Made by a program: the position numbers and the translations under genes. This document shows positions 1 to 9,574 of a DNA stretch of 64,000 nt, in pieces; the first letter of the stretch is position 1; each line of letters begins with the position of its first letter. Below the pieces are notes generated by a model, which made no database searches, was not told the DNA's origin, and was given only the letters and a program-made list of their open reading frames with translations. Origin of the DNA: an uncultured Clostridia bacterium (GTDB lineage: Bacteria; Bacillota; Clostridia; Christensenellales; DTU072); contig CAMOOO010000001.1 in the NCBI GenBank assembly GCA_946621465.1, positions 248,001-312,000 of the forward strand. The letters are read 5' to 3'.

Positions 1-2491
1 AATCAAAGGCGTTTTCCATGCATTCAATCAGAAGAGAAATGACCTCCTCTCTCTCTTCTTCCGGACATTCGACGATCAATTCATCGTGTACTTGTAAAAT
101 AAGTTTTGCGCGCAATTTTTTATCGCGCAGTTTATTGTATACGTTCAGCATAGCGACCTTTATTATATCGCTTGCGCTGCCTTGCAATGGGAAATTCATC
201 GCAGCCCTTTCGCCGAATGCACGCGTATTATATTGAGGAGAAGTCAGCTCGGGGAAATAACGTATCCGTCCGAGAAGGGTTTTCAGATACCCCTGTTTTT
301 TTGCTGTCTCCACGTTACGGTCCATGTATTCTTTAACTTTCGGATAAGTGGCAAAATACTCTTCAATAAATATCTTAGCCTGTTTATTCGTTACCCCTGC
401 GTTTTTAGCCAGGCCGAATCCGGATATTCCGTATATAATACCGAAATTGACCGCTTTTGCCGAACGGCGCATAGCGGGAGTTACTTCTTCCAGCGGTGTT
501 TTAAATATCTTAGACGCAGTCAGCGCGTGGACGTCGACTCCTTCTTTGTATCCATTAACAAGATTGGGTTCTTCGGAAAAATGCGCAAGCAATCGTAATT
601 CTATTTGCGAATAGTCGGCGGAGATAAGCACGTTCCCCTCTTTTGCCACGAACATCTTACGTATCTCCCTTCCTTCCGCCGTCCGTACGGGGATATTCTG
701 TAAATTGGGTTCGTTGGAAGAAAGCCGTCCCGTTGCAGTAAGGCACTGTTTAAAGTCGGTGTGAACGCGATTGGAAGCCTTATTCATAACCTGTTTCATT
801 CCGTCGATATAGGTCGATTTAAGCTTAGAAAGCTGACGGTATCTAAGTAATGTGTCAATAATCGGATGCTCCAGTTCTTCCAAAACTTCTGCACTGACGG
901 AGTACCCCGTTTTGTTCTTTTTCGTTGCTTTCAGACCCAATTTCCCGAATAGAATGTCGGCAAGCTGTTTCGTTGAATTTATATTGAATACTTCTCCTGC
1001 CAGAGAATGGATCTCCGTAGTTAATTTTTCTATCTCTTCCGAAAAAGTCCTATCCAATTCATTTAAAACGTTCATGTCGACAGTCAAGCCCTCTTTTTCC
1101 ATATCATAGAGGCATTCAATCAGCGGCAATTCTACTTTACGATACAGTTCATCCAGTCCTTTTTCGATCAGTTTTTCAGACAAAATTCCTTGCAAGCAAA
1201 GTGTTTCTTCCGAAAGGTTTTCGCCATCGAACCCGTAATCATTCAGTAAGGACGGCAGATCTTTAATAATTTTGGTATTACTAATCAAATATCCTTGCAA
1301 AAGGACGTCTTCATATGGGGGCAAAACGGTGATGCCAAGATCGGCATATTTATATTTTTCGTGTTTAGCGTCAAAAAAGACGTTGATATAGTCCTTTCCG
1401 AAATAGGGAGAAATAAGCTGTACCGTTTCATCTACGGTCAGTCCTTCGCCGAACAATCCTTCGCATACGGGAATGGTTATGGTCGTGTCGAGGAAACTAA
1501 CGTTTACTTTTTCATTGTAGTCGATGGCAACGAAATCGCCCTTTTTTATTTGAGAAAGGAGTTGTTTACCTTCGTCAAAAGAAGCTATTGTCAGCCTGTT
1601 AAAGTCTTTTTTCTCCTGTTTGGGACTTATTTCGACAGCGGTTTCGTCGAAGAGGAACCGTTCAGGCATTTTTCTGAATTCCAATTGAAGCATCATTTCT
1701 TTTGCGCGCGCAGGTAACACGGGCGAAAACAATAATTCATTCAGTTCGCAGGGCAAGTCGGCATTCGTTTCAATGGTAGCGAGGTCCTTACTTAGGTAGA
1801 CGTTATCTTTGTCCGATTCCAGTTTTTCGCGCAATTTTCCTTTGATTTCGTCAATATGGCTATAAATACCGTCCACGTCAGAATACTTTTCCAGTAGGTC
1901 TTTCGCCGTTTTTTCCCCGACCCCTTTGCAACCGGGGATGTTGTCCGAACTATCGCCGGCAAGTGCTTTGTATTCAATAATCTGTTGGGGCAAAAATCCC
2001 TCTTCTTGTAGCCGTTCCGGAGTATATCTAATGATATCGGTGACACCTCTTTTTGTATGAAAAACGGTGGTTGTCGGATCGACAAGTTGCAGGACGTCGC
2101 GGTCGCCGGAAACGATAATTGTCTCTTCGGAAAATCTCTTTGCCAACGTCCCGATAATATCATCCGCCTCGATCCCCTCTTTAAAAAGAAGTTTAATGCC
2201 CATTTTTTCAAGCAATTCTTTGAGGACGGGTACTTGCATGACCAGTTCTTCCGGCATGGGTTTTCTTCCGGCTTTGTATTGATCGTACTTCAAATGTCTG
2301 AACGTTTTTGCGTGACAGTCGAATACGGCGCAGATATGCGTCGGTTTCTCCTCGTCAATCAGTTTTGCCAGCATGGAAAGATAACCGTAAACGGCATTGG
2401 TAAAGAGTCCGTCTTTCGTTTGCATTGGCGGCAAAGCATAAAAAGCGCGGTTAATCAGGCTATTGGAGTCCAGTAATAATATTTTAGTCAA
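1..2491 (-). CDS. polA: DNA polymerase I (3' end outside window)
   Basis: Replication and repair polymerase that removes RNA primers and fills gaps. About 830 codons are present; the reading frame runs off the left edge, so roughly 30-50 C-terminal residues are probably missing. The N-terminal 5'-3' exonuclease domain (about residues 1-290) starts TKILLLDSNSLINRAFYALP. The polymerase domain shows motif A DYSQIELR (about residue 625), motif B NFGIIYG (about 685) and motif C QVHDEL (about 800). The middle 3'-5' exonuclease-like domain has lost its metal ligands (IDYNEK where family members have D-x-E), so proofreading is probably absent, as in Bacillus. The chosen start is TTG at 2491, with a GGGAG ribosome site upstream, overlapping the end of the preceding gene by 8 bases (ttgactaa). 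No ATG suits the conserved N-terminus. Translational coupling to the upstream gene is inferred. Confidence 0.96.
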   Translation of the reverse strand, partial: MTKILLLDSNSLINRAFYALPPMQTKDGLFTNAVYGYLSMLAKLIDEEKPTHICAVFDCHAKTFRHLKYDQYKAGRKPMPEELVMQVPVLKELLEKMGIKLLFKEGIEADDIIGTLAKRFSEETIIVSGDRDVLQLVDPTTTVFHTKRGVTDIIRYTPERLQEEGFLPQQIIEYKALAGDSSDNIPGCKGVGEKTAKDLLEKYSDVDGIYSHIDEIKGKLREKLESDKDNVYLSKDLATIETNADLPCELNELLFSPVLPARAKEMMLQLEFRKMPERFLFDETAVEISPKQEKKDFNRLTIASFDEGKQLLSQIKKGDFVAIDYNEKVNVSFLDTTITIPVCEGLFGEGLTVDETVQLISPYFGKDYINVFFDAKHEKYKYADLGITVLPPYEDVLLQGYLISNTKIIKDLPSLLNDYGFDGENLSEETLCLQGILSEKLIEKGLDELYRKVELPLIECLYDMEKEGLTVDMNVLNELDRTFSEEIEKLTTEIHSLAGEVFNINSTKQLADILFGKLGLKATKKNKTGYSVSAEVLEELEHPIIDTLLRYRQLSKLKSTYIDGMKQVMNKASNRVHTDFKQCLTATGRLSSNEPNLQNIPVRTAEGREIRKMFVAKEGNVLISADYSQIELRLLAHFSEEPNLVNGYKEGVDVHALTASKIFKTPLEEVTPAMRRSAKAVNFGIIYGISGFGLAKNAGVTNKQAKIFIEEYFATYPKVKEYMDRNVETAKKQGYLKTLLGRIRYFPELTSPQYNTRAFGERAAMNFPLQGSASDIIKVAMLNVYNKLRDKKLRAKLILQVHDELIVECPEEEREEVISLLIECMENAFD

Positions 2492-3608
2492 GTTTTTGAT
2501 CTCCCAAAGATATCCATCCTTTCTTTCTCATCAGCTCGCTGACAAGTAAACTTATTCCTGCAGGAATGACAAACAGACAGAGGATGATGCCAAAGACGAT
2601 ATTAACCGTAGGTACGCCTCGGTTGACCGATTCGGTAATCGCTCCGAATACACCAACAAGTCCGCTGGTACCCATACCGCCCCCTGCCGCGTTACAACGC
2701 AGATCGAGAAGAACGGCAACAAGGCCGGATACAGCGCTTGCGGCGATCTCCGGGATCATTATCTGCGGCTTTTTCATAATATTAGGGATTTGCAACATAC
2801 TTGTTCCTATCCCTTGAGAAATAAGTCCGCTCCATTTGTTCTCGCGGAAGGAAGCTACGGCAAAGCCTATCATGTGTGCTGCACACCCGGCTACGGCCGC
2901 TCCTCCTGCAATGGTAAGAGCCTCGGCATATTCCGGATTTGAGGACAAATTTGTAGCAATAGCTACCCATATGGCCGCACTTGACGTAGGCATGGTCAGC
3001 AGTATTCCCATTACGATGGCAACGAATACGCCGACGATAATCTTTACCGCAGTACCCGATTTAATGGCGAGAGCAATGCCGATTCCGATATAATCAATCA
3101 ACTTAATAAAGGGCCAAGCAATGAATATCCCTCCGAGGGTCAATAGCATCATTCCCAGTGGAACGAGTACGATATCGACCTTTGTTTTCCCGGCATATAG
3201 GAGTGCAATCTCTATGGTAAAAAGGGATACGACGTAGCTACCGATGGGGTTGCCCGGAGCACCGAATTTCAGCGCGTTAAATACCCCCGTTGTACAAAGG
3301 CTATTGACGATATCGCCTGCGAAGGCACCGATCAGCCCGGTGACTGCGGCGGAAAAAATTACAAGCGGACTTGCCTTCAATTTATAGGCAATACCTATGC
3401 CGATTCCGGCACCCATCAGCATTTTTGCGATTGAACCGATATGGATTAAGAGGTTTCCAAAGGCATTATCGCCGCACCATGTTCCTATTTGTGAAATAAT
3501 CGTCCCGGCGATCAGTGTGCAAAATAATCCCGAAGCCATTCCGCTGAAAGCATCAATAAACCACCTTTTTGGCAGACCTTTCAGTGTGTTGATCGTTTGT
3601 TGTTTCAT
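2484..3608 (-). CDS. PTS_EIIC_2 / PfoR-like membrane protein
   Basis: A 374-residue integral membrane protein with about ten hydrophobic segments and many Gly/Ala-rich helices. It resembles the PTS EIIC-like family that includes the Clostridium perfringens PfoR protein. No EIIA or EIIB domain is fused or adjacent, so a role as a complete sugar phosphotransferase is doubtful; sugar movement or membrane sensing are both possible. The start is the ATG at 3608, which has GGAGG five bases upstream; an in-frame GTG at 3620 would overlap that ribosome site and is rejected. It lies 45 bases downstream of the beta-galactosidase gene and overlaps polA by 8 bases. The association with lacZ suggests a galactoside or galactose role, but that is inference from position only. 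Confidence 0.75.
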   Translation of the reverse strand: MKQQTINTLKGLPKRWFIDAFSGMASGLFCTLIAGTIISQIGTWCGDNAFGNLLIHIGSIAKMLMGAGIGIGIAYKLKASPLVIFSAAVTGLIGAFAGDIVNSLCTTGVFNALKFGAPGNPIGSYVVSLFTIEIALLYAGKTKVDIVLVPLGMMLLTLGGIFIAWPFIKLIDYIGIGIALAIKSGTAVKIIVGVFVAIVMGILLTMPTSSAAIWVAIATNLSSNPEYAEALTIAGGAAVAGCAAHMIGFAVASFRENKWSGLISQGIGTSMLQIPNIMKKPQIMIPEIAASAVSGLVAVLLDLRCNAAGGGMGTSGLVGVFGAITESVNRGVPTVNIVFGIILCLFVIPAGISLLVSELMRKKGWISLGDQKLD

Positions 3609-3653
3609 TTTATCCTCCACGTCCGAAAAGTAATTATTATTTATGCGGACGCT

Positions 3654-6600
3654 TTATTTTATCGTCATACGGAATTGCAAACTATAATATTGTTTTTTAT
3701 GAATATCGTATTGCGGTTTCAGATAAGCTATTCCTGTTCCGTCTCCGCCTACTCCGCGCTGTTTTCCGTCAATGTTGACCGTATAGTAGCCGTCCTTTTT
3801 AAGTTCGTGCAGGTGGGTGGCTTTTTCCAATTTATCTATACTATACGGCAGTACGGAAAATTCAAACGGTTTTTCTATGGCAGAAATGAGTATTCCCGTT
3901 TGGTCGTTATTAAGCTCGATAAACCTGGTTTCCGTATGGTTTCCGTTTGCCTGCGGGAACAGATACTCGTGGCAAAAATCTTCAGCTACACCACTGTATT
4001 TTTTTAGTAAAGCCGCCGTTGCGCGGTCGCAATAGTTCTCGTGCGGACCTTTACCGTAGTATGTTATATTCTTAATATCCTCACGCAAAGCAAAGTCAAA
4101 TCCGTAGCGTATGATACCGATAGTTGGGAAGATTGCCATGGATACGTCTATGCTGGATTTTCCGATTTTATAGATGGTCGTCAGTTCTTTTGCATATGGA
4201 TATTTCCAAGTGATACTAACGACAGCGTAGCCATCCTCTACTGCCGTATAGAAGGACTTGGGTTTAAGTTTCTTCTGTGCGTCAAAAAATTTATTTGGAC
4301 GCTTAACTAAATCAGCGAGTAATTTCGGCGCAATTTTGTAGCTGTCGTTGTCCGTCGTGGGGCGAACGAAGTTAGGAAGCATCGGTTTTTTCAAAAGCTC
4401 TTTTTCATTCTTTACTATTCTTGTCAAAGCTCCGGTGGCTTTGTCGAAAATTACGATGAGGTCTGACGTTGTTACGCTGATCTCCCATTCTGTTGTGCTG
4501 ATTTCAGCTTGGCATCCTTCCGCTTCAGGCAATACAAAATCTGCTTTTTTGATAATAAATTGTTCGTACGCAACGGTTTGTCCCGCTTTAACGACCGTTC
4601 CGTCGGTCTTTGGTTTGACGTAGACAATCATCGTCAATTCTTTTGTCGATTCCGGAGAGTTATCCAAAGTAATCGTTCCGATTTCTCCCGGCAGGATGGA
4701 AGGGATTTGATATTCTTTTTGCGCGATCGTCTCCCCTTCTTCTGTATACTCGACTACCATATAATAGTTGTTCAGATCGGTAAAGGAAAACAGATTTTTT
4801 AAAGATAAAACATTGTCTTCCAACGTTAATTCGATCATTTGGTGTTGTTTTTTAACTTCATATAAAGCCGGATTCGGCGTACGATCTGCACGAAGTATAC
4901 CGTTATAACAGAAACTTCCGAAGTTCGGCTTGTCACCGAAGTCTCCGCCGTAGGTCCATTGAACGGTACCGTTTTCGTCCACCCTTTTGATGGATTGATC
5001 GGCAAAGTCCCAAATAAACCCGCCTGCCAATCTGTCGTAGCGTTTAAAATCATCCCAATAATCGGAGAAATTGCCTAGACTGTTACCCATACAGTGAGAA
5101 TATTCGCATTCCATAAACGGAAGATTTTTGTAGGTAGCAACGGAATATTTCTTTCCGAACGGATACGCAAGACTTGTTCCGTGAATATGCGGTTTAATGC
5201 CCTTTCCGATGTCTTTCATGACCTCTTGACGGGTATACATTTCACTCATTACGTCGCTGATTTTTCCGGTAATATCCCCTTCGTAATGGATAAAACGACT
5301 GGTATCAATGGCGAGAATGGCCTTTTTCATATTCATGAATACTTTGCCGCAGCCGGCCTCGTTGCCCAGTGACCAAGAAACAATGCAAGGATGGTTACGC
5401 AAAGCATTAACCATATTTGTGCAACGATATATACATTGTTTTTCCCAATATTTGCTGTTTTTCGGCAATTTATAACTCATTCCATGCGTTTCCAAATTGG
5501 TTTCCGCAATGACTAATATACCCATTTCGTCGCAAAGGTCGTAAAACACGTGCTGATTGGGATAATGGGAACAACGTATAGCCGTTATGTTGTTATTTAA
5601 ACAGATTTCAAGGTCCTTTTTAATGAGTTCGACCGGAACGGCGTGACCGTATTCGGGATGGAATTCGTGTCTGTTTACACCGCGGAATTTTATTGGTTTA
5701 CCATTGAGTAAAATAAAAGGTCCTTTGTCTCCTTCCATGGGAACGATTTTTACTTCTCTCATACCGCAAGGAATAATTCTTTTGTCGCAGAAGGTGTTTC
5801 CGCAGCGGAGAGTAATTTCTATTTTGTATAGATTGGGTTTTTCGTTTGACCATAAGAGCGGATTTTTTACTTCTAACGTAAATTCGCTCTTACCGTTATC
5901 CGCTGTAATTTGTTCAAATGTCTTTTTCTCGCCGCTAGGCGCGATCAATTCTGCTTTCAGGTCGGCTTTTTCCCTAAAAGAAAGTTCGACAGACAGATGA
6001 ATATTTACTTTTTTATAATCGTCGGAAAATTTAAGATCGTAAAATGCGTCGTTAATTTGTTTGGAACCATTTTCAATTAAAACAACGTCGCGGAAAATAC
6101 CTGACAAACGCCACATATCCTGGTCTTCGAGATAGCTTCCGGTGCAATAACGGAAAACAACGACGGATAACCTGTTTTTACCCTGTTTAACAAGTCCTGT
6201 GACGTCGTATTCCTGGTAGCTGAACGTATCTTCACTGTACCCGACGTACTTTCCGTTGAGATAAATCTCTCCGCTTGGATTGATACCACCAAAAAACAGC
6301 TTGGTACTGCCCGAGTTTTTTTCCACGAAGAAATCGGTGGCGTACAAACCAACGGTGTTCATGTTCTTTTTGATATAAGGGATTTTGAAAGGATTTCTGG
6401 ACAGCTCGTACGGGTAAACGATATTTGCATAGAGCGGAATATCGTATCCTTGTATTTGCCACTCGGACGGAACTTTGATGGTATCGAAATTCGTTAGATC
6501 GAAATCTTCTTTATAAAAATCTTTTGGGATGTCTTTATAATTTTTGCAAAATTTAAACTTCCAATTCCCACTTAAAACTTTGATTTTTTTGTTACCTTGT

Positions 6601-6680
6601 TCATCGCACGGAAAACCGCAAGCGCGTCTCGGCAAGGTATTATCCGAGAAGACGTGCTTCTTATTATATATATCAAACAT
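3654..6680 (-). CDS. lacZ: beta-galactosidase, GH2 family (LacZ type)
   Basis: Hydrolyses terminal beta-D-galactosides such as lactose. Its 1008 residues match the usual length of LacZ-type GH2 enzymes. The order is a sugar-binding jelly-roll, an immunoglobulin-like domain, the TIM barrel, a second Ig-like domain and a C-terminal beta-sandwich (from about residue 740). The acid/base glutamate is in WSLGNEAGCG (about residue 440) and the nucleophile in ECEYSHCMGNS (about 525). There is no signal peptide, so it is cytoplasmic and needs imported substrate. The ATG at 6680 has GGAG nine bases upstream. A separate promoter lies just upstream, and the PfoR-like membrane protein follows 45 bases downstream. 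No adjacent regulator gene is seen. Confidence 0.95.
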   Translation of the reverse strand: MFDIYNKKHVFSDNTLPRRACGFPCDEQGNKKIKVLSGNWKFKFCKNYKDIPKDFYKEDFDLTNFDTIKVPSEWQIQGYDIPLYANIVYPYELSRNPFKIPYIKKNMNTVGLYATDFFVEKNSGSTKLFFGGINPSGEIYLNGKYVGYSEDTFSYQEYDVTGLVKQGKNRLSVVVFRYCTGSYLEDQDMWRLSGIFRDVVLIENGSKQINDAFYDLKFSDDYKKVNIHLSVELSFREKADLKAELIAPSGEKKTFEQITADNGKSEFTLEVKNPLLWSNEKPNLYKIEITLRCGNTFCDKRIIPCGMREVKIVPMEGDKGPFILLNGKPIKFRGVNRHEFHPEYGHAVPVELIKKDLEICLNNNITAIRCSHYPNQHVFYDLCDEMGILVIAETNLETHGMSYKLPKNSKYWEKQCIYRCTNMVNALRNHPCIVSWSLGNEAGCGKVFMNMKKAILAIDTSRFIHYEGDITGKISDVMSEMYTRQEVMKDIGKGIKPHIHGTSLAYPFGKKYSVATYKNLPFMECEYSHCMGNSLGNFSDYWDDFKRYDRLAGGFIWDFADQSIKRVDENGTVQWTYGGDFGDKPNFGSFCYNGILRADRTPNPALYEVKKQHQMIELTLEDNVLSLKNLFSFTDLNNYYMVVEYTEEGETIAQKEYQIPSILPGEIGTITLDNSPESTKELTMIVYVKPKTDGTVVKAGQTVAYEQFIIKKADFVLPEAEGCQAEISTTEWEISVTTSDLIVIFDKATGALTRIVKNEKELLKKPMLPNFVRPTTDNDSYKIAPKLLADLVKRPNKFFDAQKKLKPKSFYTAVEDGYAVVSITWKYPYAKELTTIYKIGKSSIDVSMAIFPTIGIIRYGFDFALREDIKNITYYGKGPHENYCDRATAALLKKYSGVAEDFCHEYLFPQANGNHTETRFIELNNDQTGILISAIEKPFEFSVLPYSIDKLEKATHLHELKKDGYYTVNIDGKQRGVGGDGTGIAYLKPQYDIHKKQYYSLQFRMTIK

Positions 6681-6710
6681 TTACATGTCTCCGAATTTTA
6701 TTTATAATTC

Positions 6711-6739
6711 AGTGTAACATATATTTAAAATTAATTCAA
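6711..6739 (-). promoter_or_regulatory. predicted sigma-A promoter of lacZ
   Basis: On the minus strand a -35 TTGAAT (6734-6739) is followed after 17 bases by TACACT (6711-6716), preceded by TG one base away (extended -10). It lies 30 bases before the lacZ start codon. No clear operator palindrome is seen beside it. Confidence 0.6.
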
Positions 6740-6815
6740 TATATTTTTGCCGTTTTTGTGAAAAAATCATTATTTTTATACATATTTTAATTTACTAAAA
6801 TTCTTTCGAGACGTC

Positions 6816-6849
6816 TAAAAATGGCTACAAATGTAGTTATTTGTAGCCA
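6816..6849 (-). terminator. rho-independent terminator after dapL
   Basis: An 11-bp perfect stem (6822-6832 with 6839-6849, 6-base loop) is followed on the minus strand by five T residues. It lies about 50 bases after the dapL stop and ends the dnaG-rpoD-dapF-dapL transcription unit before lacZ. Confidence 0.85.
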
Positions 6850-6899
6850 TAGATACATAAATGTGCAAAATAATGATAAGTAAAAGAATTTCAATATTA

Positions 6900-8075
6900 T
6901 TATTTTGAAATCCGTTTCATTGCCTCGATGGTGTTTTCTTTTGTGTTGAATGCGGTTAAACGGAAGTATCCTTCGCCATTTTTACCGAATCCGCTACCCG
7001 GTGTTCCGACCACTTGATAAGTATTTAGCAAGAAATCGAAGTATTCCCAGGAACTCATTTTATCCGGACATTGTATCCAAAGATAAGGTGAATTGACGCC
7101 GCCGGTGAACCAAATACCCTTTTCCCTTACCGTCTTTGTCATGATCTTAGCATTCTCCAAATATCCGTCGATTGTTTTACGTACGTTAAGTAATCCGCTT
7201 GGAGTAAAGACGGCTTCGGCCCCTCTTTGGGTGACGTAAGACACGCCGTTGAACTTGGTCGTCTGACGACGAAGCCACATTTTATTGAGGCTCATTCCGT
7301 CTATTTTTAAGGCCTTCGGCACGACGGTATAGCCACATCTCGTTCCTGTAAAGCCGGCTGTTTTTGAGAACGAACAAAATTCCACGGCACATTCTTTTGC
7401 TCCTTCGATTTCATATATCGAACGCGGTAAATCTTCTCTGATGAACGCTTCATACGCGGCGTCAAAAAGGATAAGAGATTTCGTTTTGAGGGCAAAATCA
7501 ACCCATTTTCTTAACATTTCTCTGCTGAAAACGGCACCGGTAGGATTGTTGGGAGAACAGAGATAGAAGACGTCTCCCGTGGTTTTTTCATCGGGAAGAG
7601 GTAAGAAGTTGTTGCTTTCGTTTCCATAAATGTACTCGATTCGTCTACCTAGCATTAAATTACTGTCAACGTAGACGGGATATACGGGATCGGGAACGAC
7701 AATGACGTTGTCATCGGAAAGTAAATCGGTAAAGTTGCCGATATCGCTTTTAGCACCGTCGGAAACGAATATTTCATCGGCGTCTAGCTGAACGTTCATT
7801 TGCGTAAGATAATATTCAGCGATTTTTTCACGCAAAAACCCGTATCCTTGTTCCGGTCCGTATCCGCGGAAGGTTTCTTTACTACCCATTTCGCCTGCAG
7901 CCTTCTTCATCGCTTCGACCACTTCGGGAATTAGGGGTTGTGTCACGTCCCCTATTCCCATTTTTATCAATTTTTTATCCGGATTCGCTGCCGCATAATT
8001 TGCGACTTTCTTTGCAATATCGGTAAATAAATAGCTCTCTTTTAAATTAGCATAATTACCGTTTATTTTATACAT
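6900..8075 (-). CDS. dapL: LL-diaminopimelate aminotransferase
   Basis: Converts tetrahydrodipicolinate directly to LL-2,6-diaminopimelate with glutamate as amino donor and PLP as cofactor, bypassing the acylated intermediates. The 391 residues are close to the family length of about 400. The N-terminus (NGNYANLKESYLF) is characteristic of DapL. The PLP lysine is K238 in SFSKTAGFTGTRCGY, and CSPNNPTG (about 173-180) and FDAAYEAF (204-211) are the substrate/cofactor motifs. It overlaps the end of dapF by 8 bases (ATGTATAA), so the last two DAP steps, aminotransfer and epimerisation, are translationally coupled. The product feeds peptidoglycan and lysine synthesis. Confidence 0.96.
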   Translation of the reverse strand: MYKINGNYANLKESYLFTDIAKKVANYAAANPDKKLIKMGIGDVTQPLIPEVVEAMKKAAGEMGSKETFRGYGPEQGYGFLREKIAEYYLTQMNVQLDADEIFVSDGAKSDIGNFTDLLSDDNVIVVPDPVYPVYVDSNLMLGRRIEYIYGNESNNFLPLPDEKTTGDVFYLCSPNNPTGAVFSREMLRKWVDFALKTKSLILFDAAYEAFIREDLPRSIYEIEGAKECAVEFCSFSKTAGFTGTRCGYTVVPKALKIDGMSLNKMWLRRQTTKFNGVSYVTQRGAEAVFTPSGLLNVRKTIDGYLENAKIMTKTVREKGIWFTGGVNSPYLWIQCPDKMSSWEYFDFLLNTYQVVGTPGSGFGKNGEGYFRLTAFNTKENTIEAMKRISK

Positions 8076-8805
8076 CCTGCCATTCTCCTGTGTAATTATA
8101 TTCGGCTTTACCCGTTTGGTATATTTCTCCGTCGATCATCTGACAAAAGAGTTTACCACCGGGAAGTATCACCGTTGATTCCTGTTTATTGCTGACGGCA
8201 AAGGCAGCTGCCGCGCCTGTGCCGCATGCCATCGTTTCTCCGCACCCACGCTCGTAAACACGAACTATTAAATTCTCTCCGGATCTTGTTACGAACTCAA
8301 CGTTCGTTTTTTCCGGGAAATGTCTGGTGTCGCTTGCGATAGCTTCTGCCAATTTGTCATCGTACATTCCGCTTATTACGAAATGCGGATTGCCAATATT
8401 GACTCTATATCCTTCTATCCTTTTTCCTTTTAAAGTAAATCTATATATTTTTGTATCTATAGATACAGATTTACCCAGATTTATCTTCACTCTATCTCCG
8501 TCGAAGATGCCGTATTTGATGCCAGATCTTGTCTTAACGAAGATGGTTTTATTGGGTACGTTGTTATGTCTAATTAAACACCGTAGAGCGTTACCGCACA
8601 TTTCGGCTTCCGACCCGTCACGATTGTAAATCCACATGCTTAGATCCCAATCGATCTCTTTTTGATATAGTACGACCCCGTCGCCGCCTATGCCTACGTG
8701 GACGTCACATAGCTTTTTGATTTGCGCCGGAGTTATTTCAGAACATTCTTCTTTGGGTATAAAGATATAATCGTTACCCAGTCCATTCATTTTAAAAAAA
8801 CGCAT
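8068..8805 (-). CDS. dapF: diaminopimelate epimerase
   Basis: Interconverts LL- and meso-diaminopimelate, the substrate for the DapL product encoded next door. The 245-residue protein begins MRFFKMNGLGNDYIF at 8805, with AGGAG upstream; a longer in-frame extension to 8901 has no family similarity. The two catalytic cysteines are C70 (EMCGNALR) and C194 (MACGTGAAAA). It is slightly shorter than the Escherichia coli enzyme (274). Codons 113-118 (SVSIDT) contain a 16-bp perfect DNA palindrome that recurs in another gene of this window. Confidence 0.95.
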   Translation of the reverse strand: MRFFKMNGLGNDYIFIPKEECSEITPAQIKKLCDVHVGIGGDGVVLYQKEIDWDLSMWIYNRDGSEAEMCGNALRCLIRHNNVPNKTIFVKTRSGIKYGIFDGDRVKINLGKSVSIDTKIYRFTLKGKRIEGYRVNIGNPHFVISGMYDDKLAEAIASDTRHFPEKTNVEFVTRSGENLIVRVYERGCGETMACGTGAAAAFAVSNKQESTVILPGGKLFCQMIDGEIYQTGKAEYNYTGEWQDV

Positions 8806-8857
8806 ATTACTCTCCTGATAATCGGTAAGATAATATACGTTTTTTGTTACTGAAATA

Positions 8858-9559
8858 TTACAGCTTATAGACGATTCTGCCGCAATGAGGACACTCGGCA
8901 ACGTCTCCCGTTTTCTGCAATTTTTTGTCTACTTCGATAGAAATATCCATACCGCATGCACCGCAGTTCTTTTCCATATAGCAAACAAAAGCAGGCATTT
9001 TTTTATTCTTTCTCAGTTCTAAATACTTCTTTAAATACTCCGCTTCAATTTCCTTGGCCAGTGTTTCCAAAGTCTCTCTTATAGGTTTAGTCCTTTCGTC
9101 GAACTCGGCTTTTTTCTTGTTGTAAGATTGAGTGGAAAGCAAATATTCGCGGTTCAGAGCATCCATTTTATCATTCAATGATCTATTTTGAACGGATGCA
9201 TCCGAGATTGATTTCAGAACTTTGGAAATTTCTTTATTCAGTTCGGTGACCGATTTTTCGTATTCATTTAATTGGATTTCATATTGTTCGAAATCTTCTT
9301 CTGAATGGAGTGATTCCAGCTTGGAGCGGAGTTCATCTTCCGTCGACTTGGTTTCTGCAAGCTTCGCTTCCAATTTTTGCAGTGCTTTGAAATAACCGTT
9401 GAGTTGTGCGGCAAGCTCTTTGAGTGCATTGTTGCATTCAACGAATTTGTTGTAACACAGCGCCGCTCTTTTGCGTTCTTCCGACTCTTTTAATTCTTTT
9501 TCTTGACGGTAATAGGCAATATCGATTTTTTGATACTCCAACATTTTTTGCAGTGACAT
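8858..9559 (-). CDS. coiled-coil zinc-ribbon protein (zf-RING_7 / C4-type)
   Basis: A 233-residue protein with a long charged coiled coil (about residues 15-185) and a C-terminal zinc ribbon with CGACG and CPHCGR pairs. This is the family of coiled-coil zinc-ribbon proteins usually encoded next to nif3-like genes, as here (15 bases downstream of nif3). Some members have been linked to promoter or translation control, but the function of this one is not known. The start is placed at ATG 9559 (MSLQKMLEYQK), eight bases after GGAG; the ATG two codons earlier sits too close to that site. Confidence 0.85.
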   Translation of the reverse strand: MSLQKMLEYQKIDIAYYRQEKELKESEERKRAALCYNKFVECNNALKELAAQLNGYFKALQKLEAKLAETKSTEDELRSKLESLHSEEDFEQYEIQLNEYEKSVTELNKEISKVLKSISDASVQNRSLNDKMDALNREYLLSTQSYNKKKAEFDERTKPIRETLETLAKEIEAEYLKKYLELRKNKKMPAFVCYMEKNCGACGMDISIEVDKKLQKTGDVAECPHCGRIVYKL

Positions 9560-9574
9560 TCTCATCTCTCCTTT

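Noticed and set aside
2057..2476. Plus-strand frame of 139 codons opposite the polA N-terminus
   Set aside because: Mirror of the exonuclease domain coding; no start signal and no recognisable protein.
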